DNA of 36,111 nt from positions 1-36,111 of the forward strand of contig JAYMSP010001106.1 of assembly GCA_036897095.1 (NCBI GenBank). The letters are read 5' to 3'. A program made the translations under genes and the position numbers. The stretch comes from Plantago elongata (lineage: Eukaryota; Streptophyta; Magnoliopsida; Lamiales; Plantaginaceae). The notes under the pieces were generated by a model. It was not told the DNA's origin. It worked only from the letters and a program-made list of their open reading frames with translations, and did not search any database. Below, piece by piece: positions 9,661 through 20,794 of this stretch (the stretch's first letter is position 1; each line of letters opens with the position of its first letter).

Positions 9661-11035
9661 GTTAACATTTTTCACCGCGTTTTCTACTGTGGTTCCTAGT
9701 CTCCAACAGCAACTACTCCATTTTTTTGCCCCAATTAACAGACCCTGAAAACATTCTATCTAACAAATGGGCTCCAGACCTTCACTGACAGCTCTACCCA
9801 CAATATTTATGTGTTTTGGGGGAAATGCTGCTTTCAATCAGCATTCCTACTGGTGGAACAGACAGCAATGCTTAAATTCAAGCATAAATACCTAACAAAC
9901 TTCTCGTGGGACTTCTCTTTTTCTTCCCAAAGTCACCCAACTCTAGATTCACATTATAGCAAGTGGAGCACTCCACCCATACACCAGGTGCAGCTACTCA
10001 ATACCTCCCCATCCCAGATGACAGGTTCTCAATCTTCAAGTAGCACATTAACATGAACAAGATTATCAGGCGCATAAATAACTCTCAACTTCAACAACAA
10101 GCTATCTGTTCACTCCTTGCTTAAAGATTTTTATCTTGCAGACATAACTAAATATTGCATATTATTCATGAGAATAGCGTACGTTAAGACAGTCCAATGG
10201 TTAGATTAGATGGGTAGAAATTGAAGGAATGCACTCTACAGCTGTGTAGGCAGTGGTGCAGTGAAAGTGAAGCAATGCACTCTACACATAGCTTTTATCT
10301 TCCTATTATTTAATGTTGATGTGAATAATGGAATAGACCTTACAGCTGGGGTGAGGTTATTCCTAATATTTAAGGTTTATCTAACCCTTCGGCCTTCTAG
10401 GATAAGCTTCAGCTATTATTCATTGCGATAAAGGGAAGATAAATTAATGGGAACAGAATTGCAAAAAAAAAAAAAAAATTGAAAAGAAAAGAAAAAACAG
10501 AACATTGCAAGACTTGGGAAGAAAAGGCAAAAAGGTGTCAAAAATCATAATCTCAGATCACTTTTCAGTAGATAAGTTATCCATTCAATATCACAAAAAT
10601 AAAACTTGTTACACGGCTTAGACTGGAAAATGTAGTTAAAGCGAGTGTCCAAGTGTTTAGGCCTCTACAGAAGAGATGCACAAAGAAACATGAAAAAACC
10701 AGTATTCTAAAGTATCGACCGTAGTTGCAATAACAGCATCGATTTCATTAAATTCTTTTTCCTCTTATCACCTTTCCACCACTCCAGCACAAAAACAATA
10801 AACTCAACACAACAGTCAAGTACCTCAAAAGATCAGCTTAACACATTAGATTGCAAAAACATACCACACAAAAAGAAAAAGAAGAAGAAAAAAAAGGCAC
10901 CAATGTTATCAGATGCTTTTCCATCTCAACATCGATCGCTTTATGTTCTCTGATCCTCCTAACAACAATGTATAAAAACCTAACACTACCAATTAGTGCT
11001 ACAAAACTAACAGTGATCAATCAATCAAAAATCAA

Positions 11036-11752
11036 TCAATCAATTGATCCAGCTGAGGAACAAGAAGGGCACCTGATAAGACCATTCTCATTGCAAGCAG
11101 TACAGCTCTTAAACCCCCCTTTCTCGCTGTAACACTTATGGCTCCCATTACACTCAATACACAGCAGAAAACAATACCCTCCACACGCCTCGCATTCACC
11201 CGGTTCCACGGCAGGCAATCCTTCCAAATACCCCTTCAGCTCACCGCCTTCATGCAACCGCCTAATCTCCTCAGCTCCCCCTACATACCTCCCACCAATA
11301 AACACCCTAGGCAGGCTCAATTTCGACTTCTCCTCCTTATGCCCTAAAATCCTCCTCAATTCGTCCATAAACCGAGAGTCCATCGACAGATCACGCTCAT
11401 CAATTGGAACACGAAAAGCTCGCAATAAAGTCCTAACGTATTTGCAATCCTCGAATGTAGACCGGATGACGTGGAGGCTGGTGAAGTAAACGACGACGGT
11501 CTGCTCGGATCCGGAGATCCGAATCTCCGGAACGAAATCGGAGCTGTTTTGGCGGGAAGGAGGTTGAGATAGGGTGCGGAGGAGGGAGGTGGAGCTTCGG
11601 ACGCGGTGGCAGATCGGATTGGCTGCGGAGGGGCCGCCGGAGACGGCGTCGGAGAGGAGGGAGTGGATGTCTTTGAAGGAGGTGCAGGAGAATTTGATGG
11701 AAGGGGTGTCGTTGTGGATCCGAACCCTTGTTTTGGTTCGTCTGAGCCACAT
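11036..11752 (-). CDS. Glutaredoxin-like protein with C-terminal Cys-rich zinc-finger-like domain
   Basis: An intronless gene of 238 aa. Residues 84-180 form the glutaredoxin fold: strand VVVYFTS, the active-site loop, then LPRVFIGGRYVGGAEEIRRLHEGGEL with the cis-Pro (TLP-like, here SLPRV) and the GG motif that bind glutathione. Where classical glutaredoxins have CPYC this protein has EDCKYVR, a single Cys (C103), as in the plant family of GRX-domain proteins with long N-termini. Residues 187-231 carry ten Cys, including CxxC pairs 187/190, 198/201, 217/220 and 228/231 and the ending NENGLIRCPSC typical of that family; they probably bind Zn. The N-terminal 80 residues are basic and Ser-rich. 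The start was chosen because no other upstream Met keeps the frame. Thiol-redox or Fe-S-related activity is unproven for this family. Confidence 0.87.
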   Translation of the reverse strand: MWLRRTKTRVRIHNDTPSIKFSCTSFKDIHSLLSDAVSGGPSAANPICHRVRSSTSLLRTLSQPPSRQNSSDFVPEIRISGSEQTVVVYFTSLHVIRSTFEDCKYVRTLLRAFRVPIDERDLSMDSRFMDELRRILGHKEEKSKLSLPRVFIGGRYVGGAEEIRRLHEGGELKGYLEGLPAVEPGECEACGGYCFLLCIECNGSHKCYSEKGGFKSCTACNENGLIRCPSCSSAGSID

Positions 11753-12315
11753 GTGATTGGATTGGATTCGGGTTGTGGAAATGGAGAAGAAGACTGGCTG
11801 GTTTGATTTGGGATCAAATTGAGGAAATGGAGAAGAAGAAGAAGCAGCTGGAAAGGCGGTAAGGGTTTGAGTGTTGGGCAGCTTTTTGTTTTTCTCTTTT
11901 TGGAATAAGTTTTTCTGCTTTTTGTGTAATTTGTGGTTTATGGTAACTAATTCAAAGAATATGGAATTGATGGAGATTGAGAATATGGAATAAAGGAAGG
12001 TTGGTTAAGGTAGTTGGATGGATGGAGCCTCAGGGGTTACTTTATTTATTTATTTTTATCTACAAATTCTTTATTCCCTCTATTTTTCATTTATCCTTTT
12101 ACATATTAATATTTGAAAAATAACAAGAGTGTAACACTTGTATTATTTCAAATTCAAAATGTTAGCGTGATATAAAAGATGAATTATCGAGCAAATTTTA
12201 TAATTAATATAAAATGCATAAAATCTCAAAACCGACCAAAAGAAACGAAGTTTAATCAACTAATAATCATGTTTTTGTTGCATTAATGCATCACCATGGA
12301 TCTCGCTGTCATATA

Positions 12316-12563
12316 CTCCCTCCGTCTCACTAGAATTAAAATAATTTTATGTTTTGAATATTCCATTCAAGTGAAATGATTTTTCATTTATAAAAATAAT
12401 TCTCACAATATAATTCATTTATAATCATATATTATTGGACCATTATATCTTAAATTCATTATTAGTCATATATTATATATTATTAAAATTATATATATAA
12501 AATTAAATTGTTTCTTTATTAATGGGTAAAATTAAATTGTTTCTCTATTAATGGGTGAGGGAA
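12316..12563. mobile_element. Stowaway/Mariner-like MITE (248 bp, decayed)
   Basis: The left end CTCCCTCCGTCTCAC follows TA (12314-12315). The right end GGGTGAGGGAA is followed by TA (12564-12565), and its reverse complement TTCCCTCACCC is a weak match to the left end. The interior is very AT-rich with no ORF. TA target sites and CTCCCTCCGT ends are typical of this plant MITE class. Near the right end a 28-bp unit is duplicated in tandem (12500-12527 and 12529-12556). Confidence 0.65.
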
Positions 12564-13993
12564 TAATTTGTAATTGTTTTATTGCATTCACCTTGGATAT
12601 CACTATCAAACACTCCACACAACAACAGTTTGGTGTTTTATATCCAAAATTAGCTTTAAGACAAATCACACGTAATGTAACCTTGTCCTTAAGCAACATT
12701 AATCTTGTATCAGTTGTGTCACGTCTGGAACAGTATCCTATATAAACAACATATACGCCATTATGAGTCTTTCTTTTTTTCCTTCTTTTCACTGTGAGTT
12801 CATTTTCAGAGTTTATAAAAATCAAATCTAAAATGCCTGGTTATGCACTAATAATTGTACTGTTTAGTATTTAGTGGAGTAGCAGTACAATTTCTTCTTT
12901 CGAAATGTCACGGACTACACGTAACACGTGACATTTAAACAAGACCGCATGGATTAAAAAGCAACTGCCTGCTTTTTATGAAAATGGAAACTTTTCAATG
13001 ATGACGAACAAGGAAGGATCATACTTGTTAATTTTGTACCAAGCTTGGATTGCAAAACAATCTAGGCGTGCACTTCAGTCAGGTCCCCTACCACATGACG
13101 AAACTGCATAAGTTTTTTAAAATATTTATTTACTCAATTTTTCTAAAAAATTGAATAAATCAAACCGTGCGTTAATATACTTAAACACAGTTGTTTTTTA
13201 AATGTAAAATAATATCAGTATAATCTCAGAAGAATAAGACTCTGTTTATCAAAATTAAATGAAAAGTTAGACGGTAAGTGAAAAATTAATCTTCTTACAA
13301 GTTAAATTGATTAGCTTATTAAACCAGTTATCTTGTTTGAAAAATTACATAACGAGTATTTTATTAAAAATCTAATTAAACGGAAAATTTACTAATAGGA
13401 GAGACTGAATGCAGTCAAATTAATGAGATAAAAACATGAGATTGGAGGGATATGACTTTACAAATATAACTTAGGGAATTTTATACAATTACAATAATTT
13501 AGCTTTATCCAGCTTTGTCCGACTCTATATCGTTTATTGACGAGCTAATTATTGCACTTTGAAACTTATCCACATTATGCTTTCAATTATTGTGCAAACA
13601 GTAGATCAATTATTGTTATCTACGGATTGAATAAGGACCTTTCATAATAGACTACAAGAGCAATGTACTATCGATTATGATTATGATGAGGCCCTTGGAT
13701 TCCAGTGCTAGATCAAGGTGGGAGACTTGAGAAAACTTGTGTTTGCTTTATGAACAAGTGATTCCCAGAATACTAAGATTTGATTTTGGATTGCATTTCT
13801 AAGAGGGTCTTCAAATAAATAGAGATAATTAACGAAATATTGAGGACCTTTCCGACTTCCAAACATCATTTGTGAGAGCAAAACGAGAGATAGCCCCTCA
13901 TCACCACTTTACCAGTATGAAATATCAGAAGCCATCCTCAGTAATGTTTCATAGAATGTGTACAACTGTGAATATGCTCAAGAAGTTCAAAGG

Positions 13994-14033
13994 GGGGTTA
14001 AAAGGAAGTGAAAAGATAGTACCTTTTAACCCC
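13994..14033. repeat. Perfect 12-bp inverted repeat downstream of ETO1 stop
   Basis: GGGGTTAAAAGG (13994-14005) and CCTTTTAACCCC (14022-14033) are exact reverse complements with a 16-nt loop. The hairpin lies about 280-320 bases 3' of the ETO1 stop codon on the minus strand, so it may be part of the 3'UTR or mark its end. Function is unknown. Confidence 0.75.
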
Positions 14034-14316
14034 AGGTTTAAGGTGTCCATCTACAAGAATTATGCTGCAACTCTTTGAACTTGGTGAATCTTTTTAACTG
14101 TCACAAGAACCTTTTTCATGTTCATGAGAATGTCTATAGTCTGTACAAGTGAATGTGAGGTAAATTCGGTTTTTGTACGTAACGCCATCCTTGAAACATG
14201 CATGGTCTCCTCGTGTTCTCTCGAGGAGATCAAACCTCCATACTATGACGACTCAGCAAGGAAGCTCCTTAATTGTCTTCTTCGTGACAGAGAATCAATG
14301 GTGTAGTTGTTTCATA

Positions 14317-17300
14317 CTACAAGTCTGTCAAGTTATTCAGGCAGGCATAGGGTTGTGTTTTTGTACGATTGTACAAATCAAGAGTGTCTTTGTGGCTCGG
14401 ATCCAAGCAAAGAGCTGCTTCACAGTCTCGCAAGGCAGAGGTGAAGTCGCCCATTGACTCATGGAATGCAGCTCGGAGATTAAGCATTTGCAGATCAGGC
14501 TTGAAAGATATGGCTTTTGACAGCTCTTCTAGTGCTTCACTATGCTTCAGATCATCCATAAGAACTGGAAATACACAATTGCAAAAAATGTATCAGTTAT
14601 AAATATGCAAATTCATGAAGTGTTTGACAATCAGAAATTATCGAATCTCTTGACCTGCACAATATATTAATCCCCTAAAGCACGACCGAGCTGAGCTTTG
14701 TAAGTTCTTACAATTTTTCATCATTGTATGTACCAAAAAGATATATAGAGACGCAAACATGTGCATGCGCTTGCTTCTGAACACCTTAGATCTAAGAAGG
14801 AAAATTTCACATTAACTAATTTTGCAATGAAGTAAGCAAACTGACTAGCTATCATTTGAGCCAGTGGAAGGGTATGACAATCATAAAGCCCTGAATCAGT
14901 TACTTTAACTTGCATATGAAAACATGGATTCAAGTTTTATCTTTGAAATTTTTGGGTTTCCCAATGTTATTTATGCCAATTCCATCAAATAATCAGTAAT
15001 TGACATGTATAGAAGAAGATAGATGGCAACATTATGATAAGAGCCTACTATTATTTTCTCCTTATCTTAAACTTCCCATTAAATGTTAGAGCATTCACCA
15101 ATTATGACAGTGCTCGCCAATCACAGTGCACACAATCCTTCTTGAGATGAAATTCACATCTCAAGAAGTATGAATTAATTTGATATGGTAATATGAAAGA
15201 GTTAGCTAAATTACCTGCTGCCCTGTATCTATAAGGATAAGTCCTCAATGGATCTAGTTGAGTTGCCATAGCTAGATCATGATTGGCTAAATCACGATCA
15301 CAATACTCGGAACGTTTTTCATAAGCTGATGCCTTGTTTTGTGCCTTCTCAATCAGCTTTGTCATCTCCTCATAAGCAGCTTCTCTTTCATTTTTAAGTT
15401 GAAAAACACGTGCCAGCCCCTGATGAGCTCGTGTGTGCTTTATTTTCAGGGCGCTGACATAACAATCTGCTGCCATATCAAGCTTACCACAATCCACGTA
15501 AATGCTGCCTAAATTATTGAGTGCCTGCAGAAGCAACATTGAGCTACTTAAATATGTGCTATATAAGATCTCATGTATAACTTCATTGCACAGGACTTAC
15601 TTGTCCTTTGCGAAGACCGTCTGATGGACATCGAAGAGCTTCCTCCAATAGTTCAACAACATAAATTGCAGAACCAGGATTCAGACATGCATCTGCCAGA
15701 ACGTATGCTTTAAGAAAGAAAGCTTCAAATGACCTTTGGATAGATATGGACTCTTCAGCTTTTGAGAGTGCTTCTTCACGATGTCCTGTGTCATACAATA
15801 TCCATCCTTCATAGACGAGCCGTTCATGGTTGGAGCTAGAATGGTTTCTAGCCAATCGCAAACTACGCATAGCTGCTTTTTGACAGTTCAACCTACAATA
15901 ATTCATATAAGAGGACTTAGTTTGTGAAATGGAGAGATTATTATGTGAATTCGTCCTGACTCCTGAGAGAGATTGTCTGTATAAGCTTCAATCACAGAAT
16001 AATAGCTTAATGTGAACCTTCATTTTATGCAATTAAATCAATGTATGTACAATAGTTATCCTCATACTGTTTAGTATATAGAAAGAAACATTAACTGCAA
16101 ATTTGCTCAATAACTCATACCGTAGCAGAAGAAGAGATTGGCGGAACCTCAGAATGCTTTTTCCAGGATCATCCACCAGCATTTGATGGATAACCGCCAG
16201 CGACCCAATATCATCAACAGAAGACCATCGATCATAGAGTTGCATCCAGCAATCAGCTGGACTCCACTGGTTAACATGTTGGCCTAAAAGTTCTACCAGA
16301 TGGTCACCTCTCACTTTCCCATTAAACATTAGGTAATCAGGTTCTAACGCCAGCAAAGCTCGGATATCTCGTATTGCAGCATCATAGTTCTCATTTATGA
16401 TATGGAACCAAGCACGTAATTCAAGACAGTCTGAGGAGAGCTTAAATCCGACAATTCTGTTTATTTCTGCAATAGCTGCTTCAATCTGGTTATCTTCCAG
16501 AAAAGAGACAGCCTTGTATTTATAAGGGAATGAAAGAGTAGGGTCTAGTTTGACCGCATCATTTAAATCCGAAATCTTCTTGTTACCCAAATTGTAAAAT
16601 GACCGCTCTTGGTACATCCAGCCTGTGGGTTTGTGTGTGGCTATGACTGAATTGATCATATCATATGCGAGGAACCTCTCACCCTGCTTATATTTAGCTC
16701 GCGCGACCCCTGCTATTGAATAAACATGACCCAACTCAGCTGCTAACTCAAACCAATGCTGAGCAGTTTCATATTCCTTTCTTTCAAGAAACACACAGCC
16801 CAATTGATGCAGTGCTAAAGCCTTCTGCCATCTTTCAGTTGCTGATTCTCTCAGTCTTTCCAACAACATCACCGTCAGATTCGATTTAATATTATCTTCT
16901 ATCGATACTTGACTGAGAAAATAGTACAACAGAAAAGAAGCATGACCAGCCATAGCCAACCGCTGTCTAGCTTCAGAACTACAGAAGACACTCATAACCT
17001 TCGGATTATATAAATACCCCGGAAGCTCTCTAAGAATCACTTGCAAGCAAGACGCTGTCAATAAATACGCCCTCTCTTCCAGACCATAATCAATCAACAC
17101 CATCGCCTCATTAATACTCGAAACCAATAAACTTAAATAAACATCACACGCAGACTTCATCTCCTCACAACAAAACCGATTAGCAAACGACAAAACTTCC
17201 AAAACTACATCAGGCGAACACGAATCTAAACTCCTAAACTCACTAAACAATCCCACTCCCCGCATCCCCTCCACCGATATCCCAATATACGAAAAATCTA

Positions 17301-18123
17301 CAACATTCTCTACAGACTCCACAAAATCACCATACAACATTGCCTTCAATGCACAAGACAGAGCCGCGATTTTACCTCGGCCACATCTCACCTTCTCCTT
17401 CCCAATCAGGAACCAAACATCTCCCCCTGAATCCGAACCCTCACACATCCGAACCGCAAACGGCACATCATTACAGTTCGTATTTCCATTTGTAACCACC
17501 ACTTGATCACAATGACAGTGATTATAAACAGAATCCGGATCATAACCACGCAACAAAGCCGATTTAGGGCACTCCAGATTCCTCCCAATACAATCAAGTC
17601 CAGAGGATCCAACCAGCTCATCCTCCCTCCTCTCATACCGCAACCACGCCGATAACACCACCTTCGAATGCACCTCCACCGCGTGCTGCCGAGCCGACTG
17701 CAAACACCTCCGAACCAGCTTCGGATCACCTAATCCACACAGCATAGAATACTGCTCCAAACACAACAAACACTTGTCATCATCTCCCCCTCCATCTAAC
17801 CTCCTGTACACCTCAGCCAACGAGTCAACGAAGTCCACCGATTTCAGCACCGGATCGATCGGAGGCTCGAGAGAATCGGTAGACGGTAGTCCACACGGAA
17901 GCACACTCTCCGTGAGAGTCACAGTGATCGATTTAGACAGAATGGAGCTGATAGTAGGGAGGATCTTACCTCCTCCGGTGGAATCGAATGCGTGGACCTG
18001 ATTAGGTTTGCAGCGGTCTTTGAATTTGAGGCCGGAAGTGGAGAGGGAGAAGGAGTATTGGGAGATGAGATTGGCTAATCTGGATTTGGAGCATTTTGAT
18101 TCGGTGTCAGTTGAAGTAGACAT
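14317..18123 (-). CDS. ETO1: ETO1 (ETHYLENE OVERPRODUCER 1) BTB/TPR E3 adaptor
   Basis: Four coding exons (18123-16121, 15892-15601, 15524-15215, 14564-14317) with GT-AG introns give 950 aa, close to the 951 aa of Arabidopsis ETO1. Landmarks are PCGLPSTDSLEPP (about 76-88), RRCLQSARQHAVEVHSKVVLSAWLR (about 138-162), a BTB domain (about 236-335), and TPR and coiled segments from about 440 to the end, including LVYEGWILYDTGHREEAL and SAYEKRSEYCDR. The family bridges CUL3 (via BTB) to type-2 ACC synthases such as ACS5 (via TPR) for ubiquitination, lowering ethylene synthesis in the cytosol. The first 30 residues before GLKFKDRCKPNQVHAF are extra relative to remembered ETO1 starts. The exon-2 to exon-4 text matches ETO1 more closely than the EOL paralogs. 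An 88-codon ORF starting at 18341 overlaps this start in another frame. Confidence 0.92.
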
Positions 18124-18341
18124 GAAGGGAAATGGTTGAGTTGAATGACTAAATGTGGAGTAGTAGTGGATAATGAAGCGACATTAATGGAAAGGGAGAT
18201 TCCTGCAGAGAGGAACAGGTGTTTGGTTGTATTATCAATGGAGGAGGAATTGATGTTGGTTGGATGATGAACAGGGATGGAGAAGGAAAGCTTTTTCTGG
18301 TGTGGATGGCGAACGACGACACCATGTTGATTTGTTGACAA
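18075..18341 (-). other. Possible overlapping upstream ORF of ETO1
   Basis: An 88-codon ORF begins 218 bases upstream of the ETO1 ATG and ends 49 bases inside the ETO1 coding sequence in a different frame. If the transcript starts upstream of 18341, it would compete with ETO1 initiation. The transcription start is not known and the peptide is not recognised. Confidence 0.3.
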
Positions 18342-18458
18342 TACAGCTAGATTTGAGTTAATATTTTTAAATTCGGTTTATTCATCTGTATGTACTTGCA
18401 TTTAACCAGCTTTTTACACCAAATCTGTAGCTTTTAAATGTCCAAAATAGCATTCAAA

Positions 18459-19290
18459 GGGTGTTATTAAGTGCAACAAATTCCTAATTTATTTGCCGTC
18501 GCACTAAAAATTTTAAATTTAAAAAGGATTTGATGAAAATATATAATGACAGGTGTCATTTAAACTTCTAAAGGTTCTCAAGTCTCAACTACCAAGTACC
18601 GACACTTATAATTTACCTTGGGACACATCACCCATCAATATTTTATTTTTCAATTTAATACCCTCTTCGATATTAAAATGAAAAATATCAAAAGCTTGTA
18701 TATGTGTAATGTCCCGAAATTTAAATTCAAGGGTGTTATTAAGCGCGACAACTTCCTAATTTGTTTGTCGTCGCGCTAAAAGTTTCAGATTTGAAAAGGA
18801 TTTTGTGAAAATATAAGATGACACCTGTCATCTCAAACTTCCAAAAGTTATCAAGTCTCAACTACCAAGTACCAACAGTTATAATTTACCTTGGGACACA
18901 TCACCCACCAATATTTTATTTTTCAATTTAATACCCTCTTCAATACCAAAATGCAATAAAATGAAAAATATCAAAAGCTCGTATATGTGTAATGTCCCGA
19001 AATTTAAATTCAAGGGTGTTATTAAGCGTGACGACTTTCTAATTTATTTACCGTCGCGCTAAAAATTTCAGATTTGAAAAGAATTTTGTGAAAATATAAG
19101 ATGACAGGTGTCAGTTCAAACTTCCAAAGGTTATCAAGTCTCAACTACCAAGTACCAACACTTATAATTTACCTTAGGACACATCACCCACCAATATTTT
19201 ATTTTTCAATTTAATACCTTCTTCAATACCAAAATGCAATAAAATGAAAATTATCAAAAGCTCGTATATGTGTAATGTCCCGAAATTTAA
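18459..19290. repeat. Three-copy tandem array, unit 272-283 bp
   Basis: Copies begin at GGGTGTTATTAAG at 18459, 18731 and 19014. Each contains, in order, an inverted pair (for example AGCGCGAC...GTCGCGCT in copy 2), a 14-bp palindrome-like word around ATGACA-TGTCAT, CTCAACTACCAAGTACC, GGGACACATCACCCA, and TGTAATGTCCCGAAATTTAAA at the end. Copies 2 and 3 share an extra AATGCAATAA not in copy 1, so they arose most recently. No ORF spans the unit. The array lies just upstream of ETO1. Confidence 0.85.
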
Positions 19291-20794
19291 AGCCAAGACC
19301 AAAGAGATTGATCGAATTGAGAATGATACTCATACTAACGTATTGTATATTTATTTTCGGAAATCCACCTATGATGACTTCAGAATTAAGAGCATTCTTA
19401 TGATGATTAACCAACTAAAAAGTATATCGGTTCAGGCACGAGTGAGAACAAGTGCGTGAAAAATGACTCGTAATGGTACAGTGAATACGATATATCACCT
19501 GAAGAGTTGTTCATGTGCAACAAATCAGCCTAAAGGGTCAGTACTCGACAGATTAGTATTAGACCGTTAAAATGAAATTGTTATAAATTACAAATTATAT
19601 TAAGTTATACGGAATGGATAGAATATTAATCAATTTAAAAATAAAATTAGAAAAGAGAAAACACAATACCCTTTTCATGTTGAGCATTAAAATTTAAACG
19701 ATTTGAAGTAACCAATTGGGTTTACACCGAAACCTGGCTATCAATCACTGATTCAATTGTAGTACCCAACTGATGTAGCTCAACAGAAATTGAATGAGTG
19801 GTGTTCTCTTCCAGCTTGATGATATTTCTGATCAGGTTAAATGTCCAGAAGATGTAATATCTCCTCTACATTAATCAACATAGAAACCTAGTTTTGACAC
19901 CGATATCATGTTTGATGCATTATCTTGGAGATACTACTACGCTTAGCAACAATTTTCAACATTGATAAATTATGGGAATGGATGGGAAATTTTCCAGCTA
20001 GCTTAATATAGTGCACGGGCTAAGAAAGAAATTTAATGCAAACCGGACAAATTAATAAAAGATCAACTTTAAACACAAATTATAAATCCACCAAATAAAA
20101 TGTGCATTTTTAACTTCAACGTTATATATTTTAAGCTCCCACACCGAAACTACAGTTCAACCCAACCATACGTTCCTAATGCATTAATTTATGTTATACA
20201 GCACCTAATATCCCAAATTTACAGCTAGGCCTACGGGCATTTCTAATCTCGTTGCTTCCCAGGGGGATTCTACTCCAAAGGCAACTCTACACCAATTGAT
20301 ATGAACCCAATCAGCCCCAAAGTCATCACAATGATTAACGTGCTTCCTTGAGCCTCATATTTATATACCCCACTATAGAGAAAGAAAGACTCTACTCCTC
20401 TGCTTTAGTAATATTTTTATTACCCTGAGGTAAAATAACAAGTATAAAGTTGCAAAAGACACAGATGCCACAACCCATATGAACCGTACTCATGCAACTC
20501 ATGCTGTCATACCGCACAGGATCAACATTGACATGCCCATATAAATATTACCACACATCAAACGACTTGATGATAGATGCAGGTAAGATATCAGTGTACA
20601 TGAAAAATGCATGGTATCAAATGGTAGACTAAGAAGATTAACCACAACAGCAAATTCGACTACAAGTCGAGTTTAGGTGTTTTAGGTCTACTTGTACCAT
20701 CAACAGAAAATCTCAGTGAAGTTGCAATCCACCGGAATGTTATATCTCAGAACATTACCAATACAGGATTCCAACGCAATGATGTCAACGACGC
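19291..20794. other. Intergenic region and UBA1 3' end
   Basis: There is no recognisable gene. A 71-codon plus-strand ORF starting in the last tandem copy (19244-19459) is not conserved with anything I know. The last few hundred bases before 20795 are expected to be the UBA1 3'UTR. Confidence 0.55.

Larger units (their letters stand above)
6464..11035. other. Intergenic region between the kinase-like and glutaredoxin-like genes
   Basis: The first 100-150 bp are the kinase-like gene's 3' end. No convincing gene was found. The minus-strand ORF at 6755-7060 (101 aa) is unrecognised. GGACGGAGAGATTAATA near 7353 resembles one end of a Stowaway MITE. A small foldback lies at 8045-8128, diverged tandem repeats at about 8830-9660, and an A-rich tract near 10465-10500. 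The last 150-200 bp before 11036 should be the glutaredoxin-like gene's 3'UTR. Confidence 0.6.
11753..14316. other. Intergenic region between glutaredoxin-like gene and ETO1 3' end
   Basis: The first few hundred bases are upstream of the minus-strand glutaredoxin-like gene; a TATTTATTTATTTTTA stretch occurs near 12040. A Stowaway-like MITE lies at 12316-12563. DNA from 12566 to about 13700 shows only short non-conserved ORFs. From about 13700 to 14316 the sequence is probably ETO1 3'UTR or downstream DNA and holds a perfect hairpin at 13994-14033. Confidence 0.6.

Noticed and set aside
11356-11817. Several long ORFs on both strands over the glutaredoxin-like gene
   Set aside because: They are shadow frames of a GC-rich coding region. 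Only the 11036-11752 frame has recognisable domains.
13872-14078. Small plus-strand ORF downstream of ETO1
   Set aside because: It spans the hairpin in the likely ETO1 3'UTR, has no recognised domain, and is antisense to that transcript.
16033-16120. Extension of the ETO1 first exon past LLLLR
   Set aside because: It is a read-through of the GTATGAG donor into an intron. The next exon continues with LNCQKAAMRSL as in ETO1.
18459-19290. CRISPR-like array
   Set aside because: Three long contiguous copies with no spacers in plant DNA; it is a tandem duplication.
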